Part shown: piece after piece, positions 11,601 through 23,969 of the stretch | Layout: every line of letters starts with the position of its first letter | Numbering within the stretch: the stretch's first letter is position 1 | Assembly (NCBI GenBank): GCA_013398295.1 | Contig: VZSF01007300.1 | Coordinates: 1 to 64,000, forward strand | Length of the DNA stretch: 64,000 bases | Reading direction: 5' to 3' | DNA from: Chionis minor | Taxonomy: Eukaryota; Chordata; Aves; Charadriiformes; Chionididae | Made by a program: the position numbers and the translations under genes | Notes under the pieces: model-generated | Told to the model about the DNA's origin: nothing | Seen by the model: only the letters and a program-made list of their open reading frames with translations | Databases searched by the model: none

Positions 11601-14600
11601 GAAAGATGCAGAAGAGATGACAGTGTAACCAAAAAACCATCTCAGAACAATTTTTACTGCCTGCTCATTTTGAGATGGAGAGTCAAAACCGTCTGGTGGC
11701 TGCTCTGCGCTGAGTCTGGAGGGACATTTTGGTAGATGGTAAATAAAAGTTACATCCACGTTTCATTTAGCGCATCAACAGTTGCCCCACTGTTGATGTG
11801 AAATAGTAACCTCCAAAGGCAGTTTAGCATTTGGGATCATCTAGGTTTTGTCTTTGCTAGGAGAAACGGCACAGTTGTCTTTTGTTGCTGTGGTTAGACA
11901 GCTGGTTTGTTTTAAAGCTGGATGTATGTCTGTTTTACAGGGTTTTTGGCTCCAGTTGGGCACAGCTTTCCCCTAAAGTGTGGCACTAACTTCAGACCTG
12001 TGTTGGCTTTCCACTGTGCGTCTTTGCCGAGCAGCGGATGCGAGTGAAACGGGGCACACACGAGCAGCCCCACGGGCATCATCTCTTTTGCTTCATGTCT
12101 GCTTTTTAGTACAAATAATGCTGGGTGGAAGCGTGATTTTGCTTCACGCCTAACCCAGTCTTAACTACCCAAAGAAGTCACCCTGTTCATCACCTTTCGA
12201 ATTGGATGGAGTGTCTGTACGGCTTCAGGGTGTGCCCCACTTCAGCTGGCTGTTGTTATACCCTCCCAAAAATCACTGTGTTACCTTATCAGGGCAACAA
12301 GGTGGAGGGGAACTAAGCCCATTCTGGCTGCAGCTCACAGTTGAACTGAATTAGGCGTCAAGTGGAAACGTTCACCTAAAGCAGCAGATAAAAACAGTGT
12401 AGAGCAGTGGTGTGGCTGGCTGGGGGAGTTCCTGCTGCTCTCCGAGGGCGAGAGCCTCAAAGCCAGGGAAGGGGGTGGGAGGAAAAGCCAGGGTTAGGCA
12501 GGGTCTTTCACAGGGGAAAAGTAATGAGCTGGCCAGCCAGGGAAAGGGTCTGGCTCCAGGAAAAGTGTAGGGAAGGGGTCAGGGCATTAGTTTGTCATCT
12601 AGAGATGGATGGAGCCAGTTGGGAGGATACCCCTCATTAGTACCTAGCCGGCTAGATCATCCTGACAGTCACCAGGGTGAAGGAATCTGCTCTTAATTAA
12701 AGGTAAGCATCCTAACAGGTATCTTAGAGGCTGTGCTCAGCTTTAGCATGAAAAGATAAGTATACAAAAGATTCAGATTAAAAAACTAAATAACTCCCGA
12801 GAGATGCTGCAGCTCAGAGATCTTTATGAAAGGCAGCAGCTTCAGCTAAAATTGTGGAGCAGCAATCTCTCTGTTTCTCAGCTGGAGCTCTCCCTAATTT
12901 GATTTTTCACTATTGATAGCAAAATATTTCCTCTTCAGGAAAAGTCCCGTGACTTAAACAGGACCATGGACTTGCATGCTTTGTGGGTGCTTTTCATTCT
13001 CAAATACATCATGGAGTATCCATCCATAAAGTGGTATTAATACCCCCTTGGTACTGGCAGGAGGAGGCCAGCTGGCCTCTGTGGGCTTGCAGGAGGTGCT
13101 CCACCAAGCTTGGGTTTTTGCTCTGAGACTTTTCCCCCCAATAGAAGGATCCTTTTCCTTCCCTATAGAAGGATCTTCCTGTTCAGGTGTAGATTTGCCC
13201 CATCTTTTTGCCATGTGCGTGACCACCCCTGTAACATCTGTTTCCCCTTCCCCCCAAAACCTGATGCCTCTGCCTGTAGAGCTGTTAGCTCATCTACCGG
13301 GTCAGTGATTATAGAACTGTTTTAACTTTATCTATTAATTTTCCTCTTTATGTTGCAAGGACTAGTAGGCTCGAAAAACAGGTTTTTTCTTTATATAGTA
13401 AATATGTGAAGAAACTCTTGAGAGGAGCAGGGGGTGTTTTATCTTGTTTAACTTTTGGCATATCAGCTTTAATATCAAGAATGACTAGCACAGTGGCGCT
13501 TACATTGTTAGGTGCATCAAAAATATATAAATTAGGTTTTCAGATTTTGAAAAAGTGGGAATAATCCATTTTGTAGCCAGGTATCCAATAAGTTACTTTG
13601 ACAAGGTAGTGTAAAGCTAAATGAGTATGTGGCCATATCTAAGCGAAGGGAGAGGCACTTTGGTTTCTTACTTAGAAACCTGTTAATCACAAGACTACTG
13701 AGCAATTAATTCACTGATGCCTGCACAGATACTTAAATTTACAGCTATATTTAACAAGTGTTTAAATAAGGTTTACAGCTTTCAGTGGACAAACATGAAT
13801 GGGAATGGGGCTTCAGAGAAGGGGCTTGGGAGATGCTATCCCAAGCTGCAAGACGGGTGCTTCCATACTGTATGACGAGGGTCTCATTATACTGAGCTCC
13901 CGTACGCTCAGTTTGGGAGCACCCGCTTTCCGTGCAGGCGATGGAGCTGCCTGAGGAAGACGTACATCAGCTGCAGAGCGGTGGAATCCTACATCACTGC
14001 ACTGTGCTGCGTCTCGGGAGTATTAAATTAGCAATCGCTGTAACAGCCTGGCCCATGGATTCTTCTAATTTGCAGTACTTCTTTCTTGCAGGTGAATGGA
14101 AAAGGTTCATTGTGGTGTGTTGACCCAGAATATAAACCTAATCTTGTCCAAGCGCTGAAAAAGCAGCCGTTTCCCTCGGCACTTGCCTTTTATACTCCGC
14201 CAGCGTCACCACCAAGGTAAGTGAATTTTCTCGTCTGAGTATGGTGCACAGTTATGTTATTCCAGCTAGCAGAGGAAATGCCCACGCGGATATTGATGTG
14301 TTGTTACCGGCTCCCACCCAAGAGAGGAATTTGAGTGGGGCTTTTAGGTGAGGCTGGCTAGACGAGGCGGGGACACGTGCCCAGAGAGCACATCTGGGGT
14401 TCGTGTCCCAGGCGTCTTTGTAACTGTGGGAGAGTTTAAAAGAAGAAGGTTGGGGCTGTGCTGGGTGCCCCAGAAATGGGGGCTCACCAGAAATGGGGCT
14501 GGTGACCCCCATTTCTCTGGAGGGCAGGCAGTTCTGGGAACTGGAGCAAAATCCTCCTTCAAGCACAGTTCAGTGGGACTGATCTAGGGTGCCCGGCGCT

Positions 14601-17600
14601 GCTAGCTTGGAAGGAGGTGTGTATCTTCTCTTGTAAGTTACTCATCTGGGTATAAATTGTATGTATTCTGTGCTGTTGTCAAAAACAATCAAAATTTCTA
14701 CAATCTGAAGTGCTTACAGGGGCTGGACTAAGAGGGGTGTTTTCCTCCAAAGCTATTAAGAGCATTTTGCAGCGGGGATGGGAGGAACAGCCTTTACCAT
14801 ACACATGCTCTGAGGTGGAGTATGCAAGACTTCTGAAATCAGGGCTTCCTCATCGGGCACATTTTAAGATTAGGCAATAGATTTTGGAGAATTTGAATTC
14901 AATATAACGTGTTTTCCGTAGAGGAAGAGGAACTGCAGCAGGGTCAGCCTATAGGGGCAGGACGGAGAGGAGGAGGGCAGAAGGCAGAGAGGAACGCCAT
15001 TGGTGAGCTCAGGCAGGTTTATCTAGTTCAGCAAAGAATTTGAGCGAGATAAGAGATAATTAAGGTCTCTGCACATTGCCCATTGCCCTAACCTTACTGC
15101 GAGAAGTTTCCTTTACAAACAGGAGGAACTGGGATTTACTGGAGCAGGATGTAAAACTGATAACATTGAGCAGACATTTCTAAGGGTCCAACAGACATTG
15201 ACCCTGAGAGCTGGCACCGCCATGGAAGGCTTAGCTGTCCGTCAGTGGCTGAGTGCCTGCCGTGGGCTCCTCCAGGTGGGCTTGTAACCTATGAGATGTA
15301 GAAGTGGTCTCTGACCTTCCAGCTGTCTCGATCCATAAAGGGTAATTGTGGCTTCGAATGAGCCAGACAGAAGTGTCCTGTTTTCCAGCTTTCTGCTGGA
15401 ATGGGAGCATTACTAAAATAGCCCTGAAGCGTTTGAGTATGAGGAAATAGTCAAACTGGAAAGTACAAGATGGCTGTTGCTTTTGTCAGACTTTGTTTTA
15501 TGGGAACAAAGATGTTGAAACTACTGTAATTGGACTCTAGATTATAATGTTTTTACAGGCATTACTGTTTCTACATAAGGGCATGGACTTCTGGTTTTTG
15601 GTACAACTCGAGTGAAGGTTTGGTCCTCAAAAGCTTTGTTAACACAGTCAAACTTAAAATTGAGAGTCACTGAATAATACAGGTGGAAGGGACCTCTGGA
15701 TGTTGTATGTCCAGCCAGAGGATCAAAACAGACTCAGCCTAGGGCAGGTCATTCGTAGCCTTGACCCACTAAGCTTTTAATATCTCCAAGGTCTTCAAGA
15801 TGAGTCTAACGATACGAGCACTGCAGTATGATTTACCTAGCTTGTATAAATACAACATACGGAAATCAGGTGTTGGGAAGGAGAGATTTTATCTGAATGT
15901 TGAAGTACTTGCAAGATCAGGACTTTGATTTGAAGCTGTTGTTTTCAGTAACTTTTTTCCTTCAGTGAAGGATTAGTCACACTTGCCAACAATCACAATT
16001 ACAAGGAAATCCTGGTCCTAATGAAGCCACATGGCAAAATTCCCACTGACTTCAATACGTGAAGGATTTTGCAGTGCTTGTATTTATAAGGGCTGCAAAA
16101 TAAAAACATTTCCAGATACTTGACTTCTCCCTAATGAAAGCTGGTTTATTTTCCTTCAATAATAAAAAGCATTTGTATCACTTTCAGTCATACACAGAAA
16201 AGTAGATTATTTTTTTTTTCCCCTTACATGTTGAAAAATTCTTGGATTAGATTTAAATTCTGGCTTAATTTTGGGGAAGACCCCCCCAAGGGGGCTGCCT
16301 TGTGTGTGGAGAGAAAGAGAAAGCCCAGAGGTGCAGCTGGAGAGAGGCTGGAAAGACTGTCCAAATTTAACTACAGGGTGATGCTTGAATTTGACTGCGA
16401 GAGTCTCTGAATTTTTCTGTGGGAGGGCTTGTGTTTATAATTATTTTACAGTGTGTTCATGAGGAATATACCTATCATTCAGCAGCATTGTAAAATAAAA
16501 TTTAAGGTGTTACTTTGAGCAGAAGCTTTCCAAAACTGTAATCTGTGTTTAGTTACACTGAATCTTGTATTATCATAGATGATTGGCATCACTGGTGCAT
16601 TTTATTCCTGCACAGCTTGTTCAACAAGTCGGTGCAAGGCCCTTAGCTACGTTCTGTTTCTAGTACTACATGTATTATATCCCTGGGCTCTGGGGACTGC
16701 CCTGGTCCTCATCTTGCAAATACCTTATGCATATGCATAGCTTGTCTTAATCAGTACTAAGCATTAATTTGCTGTAGGAAAGCTCTATGTGAATATGATT
16801 CTTGAAGGATCTGTGCTCAGATGCAAGGATGAAGATTTTAGCATCTCTTACCTGCAGATGGCAGAGCCAGCTGTGTTGGGGTGGGTCCATAGCTTTCCTT
16901 GTGACTTTTTTAATTATTATTTTTAATTTTTTTCCCCCATTTTGGGTTCTGTTCCCTTTGTACTCCACCACCCCCAAAAGAAAGGATACCAGTCGATGAA
17001 CTTGAGTTTTGTGCATGTTTGCAGTCAACTGCACCGGATCTTTTTCCCTTCCACATTGGGAGATTCTTAAATATTACTCTCCTTTTCAGTAGCTTTGGTT
17101 GCCAGCGCCAGGCAGGCTGCAGTGCTGCAAAAGCTCCTTATGAAGCTTGGATGATGCACTTCAGGCTACCTTGCTTTGATTTGTTTTGGTTTTTACCCCC
17201 TCCTGCACTACACCAACCTTTGGAGCTGTTACCACTGGCCAGATGAGTTTAGATAACATGATGGCAAGTTGGAGTAGGGAGAGTATTAAACGGGCGTCTC
17301 TCATTAACAGCTGTGCAGAGGAGCTGATCTCAGGGTTATTGAGATGTGTGCAGCCGCAGCACCGGCCAGTGACCAGTGAAAAATATTTTCTTCAAAATTC
17401 AAATTAAAGAATGAAGATTTTAGTTTTAAAAAGGTATTTTAAAACCAGCAGTCATTGTTTGGGTTTTAATTGCTGATCTAGACAAGTGCCCTGGTTTCAG
17501 CTGGGAAAGAGTTAATTTTCTTTCATAGTGATTGCTGTGAAAGGAATGTCAATAATACCTATTGTTTTTAGTTGTTGCTAAGTGATGTTTACAATATTCA

Positions 17601-20600
17601 AGGACCTCTTTCAGCTTCCCCTAGAAGCAGAGACAGAAGGATGGCATGGCCAATGGAATATTCCATGCCATAGTCATCATGTTCAGTGTATAAATGGGGG
17701 TTGGCTGGGTGGTGGGAGTCCGCAATCACTGCTCCAGGCAGAGCCAATTCACTGGGCCGTGATGGCGTCCCGTGTCATTATTAATATTGTTATTTCTCCC
17801 TTTCTATTATTGTTTCTATTAAACTGTCTTTGTCTCAACCCAGAGGCTTTTCCCTCCCTTTACCTTCCTTTTCTTTTCCCCCTCTCTTCCCCCCACCTTT
17901 CTGGGGGGGAAAAAAGGGGAGTGTGACCAAGGGGCTGCCTGGTTCTAGTTGCTGGCTGGGGTTAAACCACAACAAGTAATTAAAACAAACAAACAAAAAT
18001 GTTAAACACTTACTACCTTATCACCTTTGTGATTTTGGGGGGGATTTGTGGCTCTGCCTTATTTTGGAAATTAGAGCTGCCTAAATGTGATAAATATAAA
18101 AGGTAAACACACCTTGATGATAGAAATCACCCCATTAATCTTGTGAGGCGGCTCTTACAGGTTGGGCCTGAAAATGCTGTTCATCACCCTTTGAATTCCT
18201 CTAGCGATACTATAAAAGACGCATATTGCTATGTTTCATGCAATTTTAATAGCTGTGTACTATTCCTGTTGTATTTATTTACAACTGGGCGCTGGTATCT
18301 TTATAATGAACTGATTAATTAGGACTGGGTGTGTAGCAGAAAACCATGTGAAAAGCTTTAATTTGCCCTGTATTCTGTAGGGTATTAAAGGGTACTTTGC
18401 CAGGTGCAAAGCTGCTCTGATTAACGCAGAAAAGCAGGCAGCATCACCAAAACAGCCCAGCTTCAGATAACTTTAAAATCAGCAGATATCTGGGTTTAGG
18501 GTGTTTTGGGGTTGTTTTTCTCTAGCTTTTTGCACAATACTACCTTTCATTTTCTTTAATCTCCAACCACTGTATTGAAGAGCGGACGGACACAACTGAT
18601 CCTTACCTAGTCTGTTGCTCCTGGGCTCTAAGCATCCCTATATAATCTAATGCTTTGTTCACATGTAGGTTCTACTTACTAAAAATATATGTATCTTTCT
18701 TTAAAATCCAGCCTTTAGGCAATGTAACGAAAATCTGTAGAAGCTGGTATTTCTTGCCAACAAGACCTTTGCTTAAGAGTGTTTTGAGGTGTTCTCCAAA
18801 TGCTGACGATGGCTTCCTGTGCTACCTAAACCGTCAACCACTGTGTCAAGCCATCTGCTGAGGGCAACAGAAATCACTTGTCTGCCAAACGATGGTGTTT
18901 GGGTTGGTTTTGAGTTTACCTTTCTATGTTCATAGTATTGTGTCTGCTATACTTTGTACAAATCATGTGGCTAATTAGGGCTTGGCTTTGACCTCTTGAA
19001 TTTCTTTTCAGTAGGTCAGCGTCCCCTCACTACCTAACCTCAGTACTTCAGCAGAACCATGGCCGATCTCTCAAAGGTAAACATTGAATTTTCTTTCACT
19101 CTGCTCCCCTGGTTTTAGTCGCAAGCGTCTACTGAAGCCCAGCTCATGTTGTGTATGGACCTGCTCTGAAGGCTCTGCTAGATTACGGAAAAAACTGATG
19201 TAGTAGAATGCACGCTTATTATATTAGCCGCTTATGTATGAAGTTTGAATCCATCATAAGATGAATTTCAAGATGTAACAGGCGCCATCTTGTTCTGCCA
19301 GCAAGGTGTATGGACTCTGAACACAGGCCTTGATAGGCTGCAGTGCTGCTCCTCAACCCAGTTTATATCCCTCTGTGTTTCCTGCACTAGTAATGAAGTA
19401 GGTGCAGGACAAAACAAGTCTTGTCCACAACCAACAGCTTTTATGTTGTATAAACGTTATTTTAACCGTAGTCACCAAAACTTGGTGGAGGAAGATTGGA
19501 TTGGACCAAGTCATGCTCAGGATATTACTGTGGATGAGTGATCTCTTCTAGCCATGGCAGGAACTCAGTAGCACAACACTTCCCCACCTAGCAGGTTAAG
19601 CGTAGTTGTCCGTAGGTGGTGTTTCAGAAGGTGGCCGTCCCTCCTGTTTGTCCCTGCAGTCGCTGGCACCGATGTTTGGGGATGTTTGGGCAGTTGTTTG
19701 GACCCTGCCCCAGGGGTGGGCTCGGCACCGGCAGCATCGTGCAAGCGGAGCAGGGGAGGCTGATATAGCTACGCTCGCACTTTTGTAGCACAGACAAACC
19801 CCAAATGGTACTGTTGCTGAGAAAGAATGCACATTTTGGGCTTGGTTTTTTAGCTGTTTATTTTCAGGGAGTCCCTGCTGAAGCACAGCATTGCTGTCTT
19901 TCTGGTGCCCCTTTCCTCAGCCCACTCGGATGTACCTATTCTTACAGGTTTGAACAAGCATTAAGACTAACTAGGACCATAGTTATGGTTCTGCGGATTT
20001 GTACTTTTGCTTTCCATGAGGAAAACCAGTCAGCCAGGTTCAGATTTAAAAAAAAAAAAAAAAAAAAAAATCCGTTTTCTGTTGACAGTCAAATGCAAAT
20101 AGAAGTAGCAACAGCTGCTGAACAGAAGATAGTTGCTTCATTTTCTCATATGTACTTTTAAAAAAAATGTTTTCATTTTAAAACATTTTAGTGGGCCTCG
20201 GTACCAGAAGGGAGCTGGACAGCATGCTGGGATATCACGGCATTTCTTTTGAAGAAGCCTGTTGAGCACAGGTCTTGTACCTCCACAGCAAAGCTTAACC
20301 CACCTGAGGGCTTATCCTCATCAAAAATAATTTTTTTTAAAGGGCTGAAAAGTGAATCATGCTTATTTTATAAAGGGCTGATTCCAAGAAAAAGCGAGCA
20401 TGTATTAATTGGTTGTAGAGGAGTATTGCTAAAGCTCTTTCAAAAGGATCATAAAAGGCCACCAATGAAGTAGGACTTGAGCAGCATAGCAGACATCCAG
20501 TGCTCTGGTTTTGCTCGCACGGCAGGCTTTGAGGTGGGAAGGTTGCTTTTAGTTTTTGGCCACAAACCAGAAACATCAGTTAGGCAGCTAAAGCCAAGGC

Positions 20601-23600
20601 TTTTTTTAAAGACAGGTGCCTGGTCCACAGATGATAATTATCACGCATCCAGACGGAGGTTTTACAGTGGTACCCGGGTGGCAAGGAAGTATCCTTGGCT
20701 GGCTGGCTGCTGCAGGGCTGCTAGATCTGGGTTTCTCGGGGCTTGTTAGAGCATGCAAAAAATCCCTCTCCTCTTGCTGATTTTGCTGGTGTCCTGTGAC
20801 AGGTTCGGAGATTGCCAGTCTGATGCTAACTGTTCCAATTTGCCACACTGGAGGTGCCGAAATAATGATGTGTATCTGCTCTCATTGAATTTCTGCATCT
20901 TGGTGAACCTCTTCAGCATCTCCCTGGCATTAGAGGCAATACATTAATGTTCACAGGGTTGCATAAGGCAGCTGTCATGCAGATGGAAGAATTCCTTGTA
21001 ATAACGTGCTTCCTCAGCCATTCTGCTGGGGAAGCATAAATTTGGGAAATACTGCTCTGTCGAGGAGAGCAATCACAAATGAACCCAAAGCATATTAATG
21101 GTGATGGAGAGCACTGCTAAGAAGTCACTGCAGAAGTGTCTCTCCTGTTTCTTTGGGGGTACTAATGTGCAGAAATGCTGTTTGAGGGTAGTAATTCTGT
21201 GTTGCATTAATGCCTCCAGTTGCTTGGAGGTGGTGCTTATATAGCAACATCAGATGTTAAAATAAAATGTCTGAGAGCAAGTAAGGAATGGGAGTATTTC
21301 ACACTCTGATTATGGTAGTGGAGGAAAGGAGGTCTTCATGCTTTTTTTAAATTTCTTTTTGTCAGTTGGATACATACGACTTGTAAATTCAGGGGCTCTA
21401 TTGATGCCAAGAGGGACAAAACAGAATTAAAACAAACAAACAAAAAAATCTCATGAGTGCAATGGGATAGATGTTAAAATGTACCGGTTTTAAAATGATA
21501 GACAGTGAAAACAAGGGGGAGTGTATCTGTTTTATAACCTGTGTTGGAAACAGCAGCTCGGTCCCCTTTCATATTGGTACAACATTCCCTAAATGATGTC
21601 GTCTTCAAATTTCTCCTTGAGCAGGGATGATGTTAGATATTAGATAAGGAATCCAAACTGACAGTTCAGCGGTCAGATACTAGCCCTCCCCTCAAATTCA
21701 GGAACGTAGTTAATGCGTGTGATGGGAGGGTGGGGAAAGAAATGCCATCAAAACCGACACTGCTGATGTTTCACTTTGGCAATTCCCACCCCTGTCCCAG
21801 TTCAGCAGGACTGAGAGCCCGTTCTGCTCGCTGCTGCTGGCACCTTCCGCGCGTCGTCTTCCAGCCTCATGTCTCCACTCACCGCTCACGTGTACATATG
21901 TACGTACATACATATGTGCATTTCAGATGTGGCCTTTTGCTCTGAGACACCTAGTTTTTGTGAGAGCTCACTGTCTCTTTGCTCCTCTTTTGCCTGGTTA
22001 GTCCAGCAGATATATATATATAGTCTTACTTATTTCTCTCCTGTATAAGGAGAGGAAGATACAGCCTGTCTCTCCATCATCCGTAGCTGAAGTGAGCAAA
22101 GCAAGACCTTGGATTTCCTCTTTTTTTTTTTTTTTTAAAGTGCATGAGCGTGTCTTGAAATGAGTGGGAAATGTGTGCTTGTTTCTTTTCCTTTTCATCT
22201 GATTCTGGCTGGAAATGTCACTCTGCCATAACATCCTCAAGGTGCCCTTTTTGAGATGTAAGCAATCCACTCCAGGCGGCAAAGGATGGAGTTCTACAGC
22301 AGCACTTGTCACCATCGCTAAAAGCGCCGCAGTTCGCCTAAACCTTTTAAAGTGCCTATTTATTATTTAGATCCTCATGCTTTCAGTTCAGTGCCCTTTC
22401 TCCTGTCGCCTTCTCAATTTCTCCTGTTTGATACCTTGTTCGTGTGAAAACTACTGCAGGAGGAGAGAGGTGTGCTGAATTAGCGCTGCGTTAATGGGCG
22501 CGTTTGTTCCTCAGCCTTACATATTCACATAACCAGGGTATGAAGCTGCTGAGATGCTTTCCTGTGCCATGTGTGTAATTTTTCTCTCTCAGCTGGTACA
22601 AACAAAAGCCACTTGTTGATAAGTATAGCAACGGCATCATCCTATGAATGTCTAATTAATGTCATTGGTTTCAGCTTTTGTAAGTGCAATGTGAGAGTTC
22701 AGCTTTTGAATGTCATAGTTAAGATATGAAACTGCTCTGTAACTGGATTGCACTGGAGAAGAGTCATGCTCTGTCTGAATCCATACATTTTTTTTTCCCC
22801 TCCTGCTCTTTACTGTAGGCCAGCATATGCGGATATATATTCTTCTTATGTTCTAGGGAGCTCATTTTGTCAGGCTTCCCTGAGGTCTAACGTTTTGCTG
22901 CTTCTTCTTCACAGAATCCGATATTGATGCTGCTACTGCAATGATGTTGTTAAATACTTCCATTCAACAAGGGATGTTGGACTGTAAGCATAAGCCATTT
23001 TATTCTGTTTTCTTCTCTACCAAGTAGCTAAATGTTTTCTCTATAAAGTTTCAAGAAATGGGTATGGTCTACTGTCCAAATACTAAGAGCAGTCAAGAAG
23101 CAATTCTGGTTTGATTATTCCTTCTGCTAGCATTACAGAGTTTTAGAAAACCACCTTTCCCCCCGCCCCCAGTTAATTTTGTTTTTTCTGCAAAGTTCCT
23201 CCCCGGCCCTTTTTGTGCTAAATGGTGAGAAGAGTTTCTTTGCTACTGCTCTGTTTCTCCAGCTCTTAGTTGTGATTAGCTGAAGACTGTTGTCCTCTGT
23301 GGATGACAGTAAATGTGCACAAGATATTACGATGCTTAAATGCTCGCGTTCAGCTTACTTTGCAGTCAGCCACTGTAGTGTGCTCGTTTCACAGGTGACC
23401 TCATTGGAGTATTTGCTTACTGTCGAATCTTGTTTTGTTTTTTTTTAATAGGTGAGAAACCTCAGCCTCTGAAGACACCTAAGAAGAGGAGCTATGGCAG
23501 TGCGTTCAATCCTCCCAGTTCCGTAAGTTTGCAGGAAAATGATTCTGCAGCCACCAATATTGATCCGAAGGAGGATCACAACTACAGTGCCAGCAGCATG

Positions 23601-23969
23601 GGTTCCCAGCGCTGCGCATCTAGGTCCAGCATGTCTTCCTTGTCCTCCCTTGACGAGGTGTATGAATTTATCTCCAAGACCAGCCATGACGGAAGCGACG
23701 GCAGCGAAGGATTTCACAGCGAAGTGGATACAGACGTTGACTCTGAAGATGATCCTCTTGGAGACAGTGGCTATGCATCACAACCCTGTGTAGATACCTC
23801 TGAGGAAAGTCAGCCTAGCAACAAAGCACTCAAGGAGTTATGTCAAGAAATCGATGAGGAGTTGAAAGAAGCAGCGGGGTCTCTGCTCCACCTTGCTGGC
23901 ATCCAAACGTGCTTGAGTTCCTTAATAAGTACTGCAAAGACCCACTGTCACAAGCAAAGGAAAAAATAG
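8069..23969 (+). CDS. FOXN2: Forkhead box protein N2, complete CDS in five coding exons
   Basis: Winged-helix transcription factor acting in the nucleus. Coding exons are 8069-8605, 14092-14216, 19012-19076, 22915-22983 and 23452-23969, all with GT-AG junctions and compatible phases. Joined length is 1314 nt (437 residues plus stop), close to the human 431. The start has A at -3 and G at +4. Residues 54-70 hold the acidic/[12 protein letters not shown] block shared by FOXN2 and FOXN3. The forkhead domain starts at K112-P-P-Y and includes recognition-helix residues W156, N158, R161, H162 and N163. A basic PKKR (275-278) could help nuclear import. The C-terminal half is Ser- and acid-rich and contains a DSGYAS motif (370-375). 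FOXN3 is the nearest alternative; adjacency to PPP1R21 favours FOXN2. Confidence 0.95.
8606..14091. other. FOXN2 intron between coding exons 1 and 2
   Basis: About 5.5 kb of unique-looking sequence bounded by gtgaga and cttgcag. I see no coding exon, long repeat or RNA gene. Several open frames of 60-124 codons overlap on both strands and lack exon-like boundaries. Confidence 0.75.
14092..14216 (+). CDS. FOXN2: FOXN2 coding exon 2 (wing of the forkhead)
   Basis: Begins in phase 0 with [18 protein letters not shown], the forkhead wing segment, and ends in phase 2 before gtaagtga. The forkhead domain is therefore split by an intron just after the recognition helix. The residues after it ([12 protein letters not shown]) are Pro-rich linker. 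Confidence 0.93.
15668..15805 (-). mobile_element. Old, diverged CR1 fragment
   Basis: The blocks ggtggaagggacctctgga, tgtccagcc and ttttaatatctccaagg follow the order of the CR1 3' region on the minus strand, with many substitutions and a degraded 3' end. It is clearly older than the copy at 7342. Exact ends are uncertain. Confidence 0.7.
17482..17976 (+). mobile_element. Solo endogenous retrovirus LTR (ERVL-like) with 5-bp target duplication
   Basis: The LTR spans 17487-17971 (485 bp). It begins TGCCCTGGTTTCAGCTGGG and ends TTAAACCACA, a terminus pair of a widespread avian LTR family. The 5-bp repeat acaag flanks it at 17482-17486 and 17972-17976, which fits ERVL-type integration. A TATAAA lies at 17699-17704 and an ATTAAA poly(A) signal at 17818-17823, both on the + strand, so U3-R-U5 run in the same direction as FOXN2. 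There is no internal retroviral coding sequence nearby, so this is a solo LTR left by recombination. Confidence 0.88.
19012..19076 (+). CDS. FOXN2: FOXN2 coding exon 3
   Basis: A 65-nt exon after the acceptor ttcttttcag. It completes Ser221 and encodes [21 protein letters not shown], ending in phase 1 before gtaaac. The SPHYL.SVLQQN stretch matches the FOXN2/3 family downstream of the forkhead. Confidence 0.9.
19077..22914. other. FOXN2 intron between coding exons 3 and 4
   Basis: About 3.8 kb. It contains a 20-plus-base A-run near 20049-20070, a short (TA) run near 22010-22021 and a T-run near 22120-22137. No transposon or coding exon was recognised. Confidence 0.75.
22915..22983 (+). CDS. 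FOXN2: FOXN2 coding exon 4
   Basis: A 69-nt phase 1-1 exon after cttcttcttcacag. It encodes [20 protein letters not shown] and ends before gtaagc. The [12 protein letters not shown] motif is a recognisable FOXN2/FOXN3 signature. Because it is symmetric, skipping it would keep the frame. Confidence 0.92.
23452..23969 (+). CDS. FOXN2: FOXN2 terminal coding exon (codons 266-437)
   Basis: The acceptor ttttttttaatag ends at 23451. The exon encodes the PKKR basic cluster, a Ser-rich stretch, the acidic [18 protein letters not shown] block and a C-terminal helix-prone segment (residues about 390-425), ending at TAG 23967-23969. A 467-nt intron separates it from coding exon 4. Confidence 0.94.

Larger units (their letters stand above)
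14217..19011. other. FOXN2 intron between coding exons 2 and 3
   Basis: About 4.8 kb. It contains an old CR1 fragment (15668-15805) and a solo LTR (17487-17971) in the sense orientation. The rest looks unique and AT-moderate. No coding exon was recognised. Confidence 0.75.
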
